Assembly: GCF_000374105.1 (NCBI RefSeq)
Contig: NZ_KB893650.1
Span: 1,879,128 to 1,943,127 of the forward strand
Source of the DNA: Kangiella aquimarina DSM 16071
Lineage (GTDB): Bacteria > Pseudomonadota > Gammaproteobacteria > Enterobacterales > Kangiellaceae
DNA: 64,000 nt
Reading direction: 5' to 3'
Part shown: piece by piece, positions 58,808 through 64,000 of the stretch
How the letters are laid out: each line of letters begins with the position of its first letter
Position numbering within the stretch: position 1 is the stretch's first letter
Notes under the pieces: generated by a model
What the model was told of the DNA's origin: nothing
What the model saw: only the letters and a program-made list of their open reading frames with translations
Databases searched by the model: none
Program-made: the position numbers and the translations under genes

Positions 58808-59911
58808 ATGACTGAAAAAGCACCTGAAAATACACACGTGATCGTTGGCATGTCCGGCGGCGTAGATTCATCAGTATCGGCTTACCTGTTAAAACAACAG
58901 GGCTACCAGGTTGAAGGCCTGTTTATGAAAAACTGGGAGGAAGACGATACCGATGAATACTGCTCTGCAGCCGAAGATCTTGCTGACGCGCAGGCTGTAT
59001 GCGACAAACTCGGTATTAAACTAAAAACCGTCAATTTTGCTGCAGAATACTGGGATCGCGTGTTCGAATATTTTCTCGAAGAATATAAAGCTGGGCGTAC
59101 TCCAAACCCCGATATCATGTGCAACAAAGAAATTAAATTTAAAGCATTTCTGGATTACGCGCAGTTACTGGGCGCTGACTATATAGCAACGGGGCATTAT
59201 GTTCGTCGTGGTGAGTCAAATGGCAAAGCAACCTTACTAAGGGGCCTAGACAGCAACAAGGATCAATCATACTTTTTGTATGCCGTCAGTCATGACAAGA
59301 TCGCGAAGACTTTGTTCCCCGTTGGCAAGATTGCAAAGCCAGAGGTCAGAAAAATTGCCGAAGAACAAGGCTTAGTGACCGCGAAGAAAAAAGATAGTAC
59401 TGGTATCTGCTTTATTGGTGAACGTAAGTTTACGGATTTTCTCCAACAGTACCTTCCCGCGCAGCCAGGTAATATAGAAACACCTGAAGGTGAAGTGATA
59501 GGGCAACATAATGGACTGATGTACCATACTCTCGGTCAACGCAAAGGACTGGGCATCGGTGGTAGACAGGACGCTTCAGAAGAACCCTGGTTTACTCTGG
59601 ATAAAGATCTTGAAAGAAACGTTCTAATCGTTGGCCAAGGTCATGAACATCCACTATTAATGAGTCATAGTCTGGTTGCCAACAAACTGGACTGGGTTGC
59701 AGGAGAAGCGCCATCGGATGAGTTTAGATGCACTGCTAAAACACGCTATCGCCAAGATGACGTAGCCTGTACCGCGAAACGCTTGAATGAGACTGAGTGG
59801 CTGGTAGAATTTGATGACAAACAAAGAGCTGTCACTCCGGGTCAATCGGTTGTATTTTACCAGGATGAAGTTTGTCTTGGCGGCGGAATAATCAAAGAAA
59901 TTAAACGATAA
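58808..59911 (+). CDS. mnmA: tRNA 2-thiouridylase MnmA
   Basis: A 367-residue enzyme that thiolates U34 of tRNA-Lys, Glu and Gln, using ATP. The PP-loop is [15 protein letters not shown] (14-28); the two catalytic cysteines are C105 in [10 protein letters not shown] and C201 in STGICFIGE. Later [13 protein letters not shown] is the tRNA-binding signature. It lies between nudJ and hflD with gaps of one base on each side, so translation is probably coupled. Confidence 0.96.
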   Translation: MTEKAPENTHVIVGMSGGVDSSVSAYLLKQQGYQVEGLFMKNWEEDDTDEYCSAAEDLADAQAVCDKLGIKLKTVNFAAEYWDRVFEYFLEEYKAGRTPNPDIMCNKEIKFKAFLDYAQLLGADYIATGHYVRRGESNGKATLLRGLDSNKDQSYFLYAVSHDKIAKTLFPVGKIAKPEVRKIAEEQGLVTAKKKDSTGICFIGERKFTDFLQQYLPAQPGNIETPEGEVIGQHNGLMYHTLGQRKGLGIGGRQDASEEPWFTLDKDLERNVLIVGQGHEHPLLMSHSLVANKLDWVAGEAPSDEFRCTAKTRYRQDDVACTAKRLNETEWLVEFDDKQRAVTPGQSVVFYQDEVCLGGGIIKEIKR

Positions 59912-59912
59912 T

Positions 59913-60527
59913 ATGAATCAATCAAACTATCCCAATATTGTTCTGGCACTGGCAGGAATTTGTCAGGCGTTGGAATGCGTACGAACAATCGCCAGAACTG
60001 GTGAAGCCGATCCAACCGACGTTGAAATCATGTTGGAAAGTGTTTTAAAAACAGATGCAGAAAAAGCAGAAGACATTTATAAAAATCATAAATACCTTCA
60101 TACAGGATTTAAAGTCCTCATAGAGCAGTTATCCGGAAGTAGAGCTGATGCAGACTTTGGCAGATATCTCGTGGGCGTACTCAATTTAGCGAAGCGATTC
60201 TTGTCAGACTCAAAGATGAAGGAAGTGATGGCTTCCAGAGTTAAACAAGCCAACAGACTTCATGAATACCACGAAGGTATAAATCATGACCTAATTGAGC
60301 AGTTGGCAAATATTTATAAAGATACGATTTCAACTTACTCAGCAAAAATCCAGGTCACAGGGAATGGACGATATCTTGAACAGGCCGCCAACCAGGCAAA
60401 AATTCGAGCCTTACTACTGGCGGCTATTCGGAGCGCTGTACTTTGGGATCAGGTGGGCGGTAAAAAGCGTCAATTCTTATTCAGTAAGAATAAAATTCTA
60501 GAAACAGCAAAAGCCTACTTAGCTTAA
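59913..60527 (+). CDS. hflD: HflD-like lysogenization regulator
   Basis: A 204-residue helical membrane-associated protein of the HflD family. NIVLALAGICQALECVRTIARTG and LESVLKTDA match the N-terminus of E. coli HflD, and NGRYLEQAANQAKIRALLLAAIRSAVLWDQVGG is the conserved C-terminal block. In E. coli it interacts with lambda CII; its wider role is unclear. It starts two bases after mnmA. The usual next gene, purB, is not here; the stop codon is embedded in a terminator. Confidence 0.93.
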   Translation: MNQSNYPNIVLALAGICQALECVRTIARTGEADPTDVEIMLESVLKTDAEKAEDIYKNHKYLHTGFKVLIEQLSGSRADADFGRYLVGVLNLAKRFLSDSKMKEVMASRVKQANRLHEYHEGINHDLIEQLANIYKDTISTYSAKIQVTGNGRYLEQAANQAKIRALLLAAIRSAVLWDQVGGKKRQFLFSKNKILETAKAYLA

Positions 60528-60540
60528 GTAGGCTTTTCTT
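60510..60540. terminator. Terminator overlapping the hflD stop
   Basis: AAGCCTACTT-AGCT-AAGTAGGCTT with flanking A and T runs. The hairpin includes the last codons and TAA stop of hflD. Confidence 0.9.
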
Positions 60541-60560
60541 ATATCTAGAATTGAGTATGT

Positions 60561-61430
60561 CTAGGGCCGGCACTTAGACTCAGAGACCTTCCAAACCACA
60601 GGTTTCCAGTAAGCTTCATCAACTAAATTTAATCTTTTTTCAGGCTCAAACTGGGCAGCAATGTGATAGGTTTTATCAGGCTCAATCATTACCTCAAGAT
60701 TTTTCGCTTTTTCTATACCTGCCTTACGACGAGGTAACATTTGTTCAGGTATGTATTCATGCACTTTAAGGGTATGTTGGCCAGCAGGTAGCTTAATCAT
60801 TTCACGTAAATGAAACCCAGATTCTCCATCCACTTCAAATACTTTCGCAGGGTATTGATATTTAGTTCCAGGCGGAGTGAAGAATACAGAAACATAGCCA
60901 CAGCCTATCATCTCAATGCTTTCAGAATTAACGTTCGTGGAGGATACCTCTAGGGTCCAGGCAGGGATGATTTTACTTTTAGCAGTAGTCTGAAGTGATA
61001 GTGATTGGTCATGACCAGTTCGGATAACTTCAGCGGAGATTATATTTCCTGCTTTTAACTGTATACCTTCAGACAAATCAGTAACTCTTTCTTCATCGAT
61101 TTGTAATACAGATATTTTATCACCAACTTTTAAGCCTAAAGCTGCCGCATTCGAGTGAGGACTGACAGAAAGCACAACCTTTGAAACAGGATCGAGTACA
61201 GCTCCTAAATTGATAAAAGCAAAACCTGGCTGAGATAAAGAGACTGTATAGCTTTCGGATTGTTCAAGCTGTTCAAGACGGTGAATTTCTGCAAGAGTTT
61301 CATTAATTTCCCGTTTCAAATTATCTATCAATATCTGAGCTTCCGCGCTTTTAAATTCAGATACGTTATTGGCGGTTACCTGTATTGGGAGACACAAACA
61401 GAAAATTAACACTGTATATTTAATTAACAT
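60561..61430 (-). CDS. Exported PDZ-domain protein of an ECF sigma operon
   Basis: A 289-residue exported protein. The ATG at 61430 has TAGGAG upstream and gives a signal peptide (IFCLCLPIQVTA); the longer frame to 61472 overlaps the previous gene. A coiled coil (about 28-58) is followed by a PDZ-like domain (SPHSNAAALGLKVGDKISVL, SVLQIDEERV) and a C-terminal beta-rich domain with LPAGQHTLKVHEYIPE resembling PEGA-type or carbohydrate-binding modules. It is the last gene of the sigma/anti-sigma operon, so it may sense or relay an envelope signal. No protease motif is visible. Confidence 0.75.
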   Translation of the reverse strand: MLIKYTVLIFCLCLPIQVTANNVSEFKSAEAQILIDNLKREINETLAEIHRLEQLEQSESYTVSLSQPGFAFINLGAVLDPVSKVVLSVSPHSNAAALGLKVGDKISVLQIDEERVTDLSEGIQLKAGNIISAEVIRTGHDQSLSLQTTAKSKIIPAWTLEVSSTNVNSESIEMIGCGYVSVFFTPPGTKYQYPAKVFEVDGESGFHLREMIKLPAGQHTLKVHEYIPEQMLPRRKAGIEKAKNLEVMIEPDKTYHIAAQFEPEKRLNLVDEAYWKPVVWKVSESKCRP

Positions 61431-61440
61431 AATTTGGCTC

Positions 61441-61959
61441 CTATATATGGGTGACTTGGTAGTTATCTGCATTAGTCATAAGGGTAGTTAGTTTAGACAA
61501 TGTTCTATTTCTCTGGTGCCACAGTTGTAATTTCTGTTGCAGGTTATCCTGCTCAAGGTAAGCTTCTGCCAAACGATTATTGATTGAATCTAATTCAGCC
61601 TCAAGCTGGAACTTTTGAACGTATACGAACTGATTAAATTCTTTATCTTTTAATTTTTCAAAGTCTGCATCTAGCTTATTGGATTGTTCAATAGCTGTAA
61701 GTAGAAGATTATTAGCATTAGAGACCTCACCTGCCGCCAAAAACTTCCACGAAATAAAAGCAACTAATAGACTGGCGGCAATGGCAGAGAACCATCGCAA
61801 AGTAGACGGCTTTTCTGATTGGCCTTTTCTCGAATGATAATCTTCGAATGCTTGTAGTAGCGAACTTTGAACCTGTTCATCATTGCTATACGGAACCGTA
61901 TGATCCTGCGAACTTCGCCACTTACTTATAAACTTTTGTTCAATTGTTTGCTTAGTCAT
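61441..61959 (-). CDS. Membrane anti-sigma factor-like protein
   Basis: A 172-residue single-span protein: cytoplasmic N-terminus of about 55 residues, one transmembrane helix (FSAIAASLLVAFISWKF, about 57-74) and a periplasmic part made of long coiled coil (EQSNKLDADFEKLKDKEFNQ and so on). It overlaps the sigma gene by eight bases, and the PDZ gene starts 11 bases further on. These features fit a membrane-tethered anti-sigma factor, though I see no ZAS zinc motif. No database match is claimed. Confidence 0.7.
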   Translation of the reverse strand: MTKQTIEQKFISKWRSSQDHTVPYSNDEQVQSSLLQAFEDYHSRKGQSEKPSTLRWFSAIAASLLVAFISWKFLAAGEVSNANNLLLTAIEQSNKLDADFEKLKDKEFNQFVYVQKFQLEAELDSINNRLAEAYLEQDNLQQKLQLWHQRNRTLSKLTTLMTNADNYQVTHI

Positions 61960-62518
61960 ATGAACCTACCTTATTACCACTATAGCGCTCTAACTCTGCT
62001 AATTGAGATAACTTTTTTAATGCTCGACTGAATATTTGCTTCGAGTTACTCTCGCTTATACTTAACAAGCTGGCAATTTCCTGATGGGTATATTCCTCAA
62101 TAGAGAATAAAATTAGAACGCTTCTCTCTCTAGCGTTTAAAGTTTCCAACAGTATGTCGAGATCATAATCATCGAATGAATTATGTTGAGGAGCTAAAAA
62201 GTCATCGGCGAAATAATCATCATTAACCCCAAGAGATTCACGGCTGTTAGCTCGAATATAATCAATTACACAATTATAGGTAATTCTCTTAATCCAAGAG
62301 CCAAGCTTTCTGTGATCATTGATATCGTCTAACCTCGTCATAACTTTTAAAAACACCTGCTGTAATATATCTGAAGAAGCATCTACATCTTGTAACATTC
62401 GAAAGGCTAAACTGTATACCGGCTGCTTATAAGTACTATAAATTTGAGCAAAAGCAAACTTGTCTCCTGCTAGAGCCTTCTTGATTATCTTTTTTGGACA
62501 TGGTGCTGCAAATGACAC
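61952..62518 (-). CDS. ECF-type sigma factor
   Basis: A 188-residue RNA polymerase sigma factor of the ECF group. Region 2 (about 15-90) has AFAQIYSTYKQPVYSLAFRM, SSDILQQVFLKVM and LGSWIKRITYNCVIDYIR; region 4 (about 125-180) has LNARERSVLILFSIEEYTHQEIA and LLSISESNSKQIFSRALKKL, the second recognition helix. The start is a GTG at 62518 preceded by AAGGA. A promoter of ECF type lies immediately upstream, so it probably controls itself. Next gene is its presumed anti-sigma partner. Confidence 0.9.
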   Translation of the reverse strand: MSFAAPCPKKIIKKALAGDKFAFAQIYSTYKQPVYSLAFRMLQDVDASSDILQQVFLKVMTRLDDINDHRKLGSWIKRITYNCVIDYIRANSRESLGVNDDYFADDFLAPQHNSFDDYDLDILLETLNARERSVLILFSIEEYTHQEIASLLSISESNSKQIFSRALKKLSQLAELERYSGNKVGSYD

Positions 62519-62545
62519 AAATATAATCCTTCATTAAGTTACCAT

Positions 62546-62575
62546 TTAGACGGGTAAGCTTAGGTGTAAGTGACA
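62546..62575 (-). promoter_or_regulatory. Candidate ECF promoter of the sigma operon
   Basis: On the minus strand TGTCACTT is followed after 15 bases by CGTCTAA, similar to the ECF pattern of -35 AACTT and -10 TCTAA spaced 15-16. The implied transcript start near 62538 is 20 bases ahead of the GTG start. Supports autoregulation, not proven. Confidence 0.45.
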
Positions 62576-62636
62576 ATAAACTACTTTAGCATGAAGAACA
62601 TTACATCACATTCTTAGCGTTGTTTTGATAGATGTG

Positions 62637-62660
62637 AAAAAGGCCACTATGTGGCCTTTG
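62637..62660 (-). terminator. Terminator after the lipoprotein gene
   Basis: On the minus strand AAAGGCCAC-ATA-GTGGCCTTTTT lies just past the lipoprotein stop at 62662. Confidence 0.85.
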
Positions 62661-62661
62661 T

Positions 62662-63246
62662 TTAACTTATGCATTGTGTATAGAAGGTTCCGTACGGCTC
62701 TTTCCACCAACTGCTTGATTGGCCACTATTAAGCTTTTCTTCTACAATAACTCTGTTATTTTTATCAAGTAACCTGCATTTTCGAGTAAAGTTTGCATTA
62801 TTTTGAATGCTTACTTTCCAGGTACCACTTGAAAGCATACTATAGACAGAGTAGCGAGTTTCACTGTAACGATTTTGCAGTTTCGCAGCCCGCTCCCATG
62901 CTCTACAAGTTGCTTTTAAATAACCATTGTTCATTTGCGCTATAAATTTTTCATCAACAGCTTGCCCAGGGCCTGCAAACACACTATTAACGGGTCTTCC
63001 ATCTAAAGTATGAGAACACTTGATCGTATACTCACTGTTATTTTTTAATGTACCTAACCATTGATTACAGTAACCACCAAACTCATAAGTATAGCCTTCA
63101 CCATAAATGGTTTGGTAATCAGCTTCATATTGGCATGTTCGTTGCCCACCCATACCGGCATTAAATTCATCTAATGATCGTAAAAATAAATCGCCACAAC
63201 CTGAAAGTAATAAAGAAAAGATTATTAAACTTATATATTTATACAT
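62662..63246 (-). CDS. Unknown lipoprotein
   Basis: A 194-residue exported lipoprotein with lipobox LLLSGC (Cys 17) and several further cysteines (TCQYE, GGYCNQW, IKCSH, ATCRA, RKCRL, TQCIS) that could form disulfides. The sequence is rich in aromatic and polar residues (YGEGYTYEFGGY). I do not recognise it. Start ATG at 63246. A perfect CRP-type palindrome and a possible -10 lie upstream. It lies next to the ECF operon on the same strand but has its own terminator. Confidence 0.65.
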   Translation of the reverse strand: MYKYISLIIFSLLLSGCGDLFLRSLDEFNAGMGGQRTCQYEADYQTIYGEGYTYEFGGYCNQWLGTLKNNSEYTIKCSHTLDGRPVNSVFAGPGQAVDEKFIAQMNNGYLKATCRAWERAAKLQNRYSETRYSVYSMLSSGTWKVSIQNNANFTRKCRLLDKNNRVIVEEKLNSGQSSSWWKEPYGTFYTQCIS

Positions 63247-63283
63247 ACATAGTACTCCCCCACCTTCTTATTAGTAGAATACT

Positions 63284-63303
63284 AATGTGAAATAAGTCAC
63301 ATT
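63284..63303. promoter_or_regulatory. Perfect CRP-type site
   Basis: AATGTGA-AATAAG-TCACATT contains TGTGA-N6-TCACA, the CRP/Vfr consensus, with two extra matching bases per side. It is centred 47 bases upstream of the lipoprotein ATG. The regulator itself is not in the window. Confidence 0.7.
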
Positions 63304-63410
63304 TCAACATTTGCTATAGTAATCAACTACTAGTAGTTTGCTGTTAGGGACTCTGAGAGGAAGTTAAACTCAGATTTACTGGATATTGAAATGAATTTCT
63401 ATTCAGGCAA

Positions 63411-63546
63411 TAAAAAAACCGCGACCTTGCGGACGGTTTTTTGGTATAAGTGCTCGCGTGCCCTTAGGGTATGGCGATGATACCTAAAGGTATTCCCTCC
63501 AGCCTTGTAAAGCAAGGCTGTCGGTCGCCTACAGAGAGCAAGCTTA
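63411..63546 (-). ncRNA. Candidate structured small RNA with its own terminator
   Basis: On the minus strand this segment folds as a closed multi-hairpin: 5' TTGCTC pairs with 3' GAGCA near 63448, GGCGA pairs with TCGCC, and inside lie hairpins AGCCTTG/CAAGGCT, ATACC/GGTAT and CCCT/AGGG. The 3' end is a terminator, ACCG-TC-CGCAAGGTCG-CGGTTTTTTT in part (63411-63440). It is just downstream of the 5S rRNA terminator on the same strand. No known family is recognised, so it may be a separate sRNA or an extra product of the rRNA transcript. Confidence 0.55.
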
Positions 63547-63622
63547 AAATGAGAGGTTATTTTCAATGACGTGCTTCTATTCGGCAGCCTATCCTAATTT
63601 TAAAAAGGAATTTCTGAAGATA

Positions 63623-63658
63623 TAAAAAAAAGCCCTAGCATTGCTGCTAGGGCTTTTT
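63623..63658 (-). terminator. Terminator of the rRNA operon
   Basis: On the minus strand AAAAAGCCCTAGCAGC-AAT-GCTAGGGCTTTTTTTT follows the 5S gene by about 10 bases. The stem is nine bases with a long T run. Confidence 0.92.
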
Positions 63659-63668
63659 CATGATAAGC

Positions 63669-63785
63669 GCTTGGCGATGACCTACTCTCACATGGGGAAG
63701 CCCCACACTACCATCGGCGATGAGTCGTTTCACTTCTGAGTTCGGGATGGGATCAGGTGGTTCCAACTCTCTATTGTCGCCAAGC
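63669..63785 (-). rRNA. rrf: 5S ribosomal RNA
   Basis: Read on the minus strand, it has the complete 5S: CTTGGCGACAATAGAGAG at the start, the CCACCTGATCCCATCCCGAA and CTCAGAAGTGAAACG core, GCCGATGGTAGTGTGGGG and a closing CGCCAAG. Ends are paired (GCTTGGCGA with TCGCCAAGC). About 117 bases. Confidence 0.97.
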
Positions 63786-63916
63786 ATAAAAAAATTGAGT
63801 ATCTATGCTTGTTCAAGTCTTTCAATTCGGCAGAAGAAGTTAAAATCTGTTTGCAGTATTCACCAGTGTTATATCGTTTCAGTTATTTGCTATACAAACC
63901 ACTTGGGTGTTATATA

Positions 63917-64000
63917 GTCAAGCCTCTCGAGCAATTAGTATCAGTTAGCTTAACGTCTCACAACGCTTCCACACCTGACCTATCAACGTCGTAGTCTACA
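63917..64000 (-). rRNA. rrl: 23S ribosomal RNA, 3' end (partial)
   Basis: On the minus strand the sequence from TGTAGACTACGACGTTGATA through GGTCAGGTGTGGAAGC to the terminal CTAATTGCTCGAGAGGCTT is the conserved 3' end of 23S rRNA. The rest is beyond the window. A 130-base spacer separates it from 5S. Confidence 0.95.

Overview
The window reads as chromosome of a marine gammaproteobacterium, most likely Kangiella or a close relative. The reasons are moderate GC, E. coli-like synteny blocks (serS-crcB-rarA-lolA-ftsK-lrp; icd/rluE-nudJ-mnmA-hflD), a monomeric isocitrate dehydrogenase, an Ald/Lrp pair, and a saccharopine route for lysine breakdown. The genus is inferred from gene content only.

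Layout. 1-3.1 kb: a TPP-riboswitch operon on the minus strand (TonB-dependent receptor, small YkoF-like thiamine-binding protein, PnuC/PnuT-type permease cut by the window edge), apparently for thiamine uptake. 3.1-6.5 kb: an AT-rich accessory patch with a secreted ankyrin protein, a membrane protein and three tandem paralogues of an unknown two-helix membrane protein. 6.7-17.5 kb: asparaginase, lysine-ketoglutarate reductase, a YeaC-like protein, a NaChBac-type sodium channel, an HD-GYP protein, a CPA-type antiporter with an RCK-like tail, a TPR-GGDEF diguanylate cyclase and an unknown 442-residue protein. 17.6-26.9 kb: mfd-csiV, then saccharopine dehydrogenase, a pRiA4b ORF-3 protein, an EF-hand protein, aminoadipate-semialdehyde dehydrogenase and a leucine-type dehydrogenase. 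With the reductase at 7.8 kb this makes a full lysine-to-aminoadipate pathway. 26.9-29.4 kb: an unknown HTH-like protein and a DMT exporter. 29.7-35.0 kb: speD-speE and speA-aguA-aguB, a complete arginine-to-spermidine route through agmatine and N-carbamoylputrescine. 35-43.5 kb: VOC protein, lipoprotein-rhodanese, tRNA-Arg(CCT), and serS to lrp, with a cluster of hairpin repeats between lolA and ftsK. 43.6-55.1 kb: ald, a LasA-like peptidase, DUF2007 protein, cold shock protein, DUF1801 protein, trxB, desaturase/FabR with two operators, threonine aldolase, an ODP-type diiron protein with an FNR box, and umuDC. 55.2-60.5 kb: icd divergent from rluE-nudJ-mnmA-hflD. 60.5-63.3 kb: an ECF sigma/anti-sigma/PDZ operon and a lipoprotein. 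63.4-64 kb: a probable structured small RNA, then 5S and the 3' end of 23S rRNA on the minus strand.

No CRISPR array, insertion sequence, integrase or prophage was seen. Best candidates for undescribed biology are the tandem paralogue/ankyrin patch, the ECF-anti-sigma-PDZ operon with its own promoter, the covarying hairpin repeats before ftsK, the RNA beside the rRNA operon, and the unknown proteins at 16.1-17.4 and 26.9-28.2 kb. All functions are read from sequence patterns and memory of families; no database search was run.
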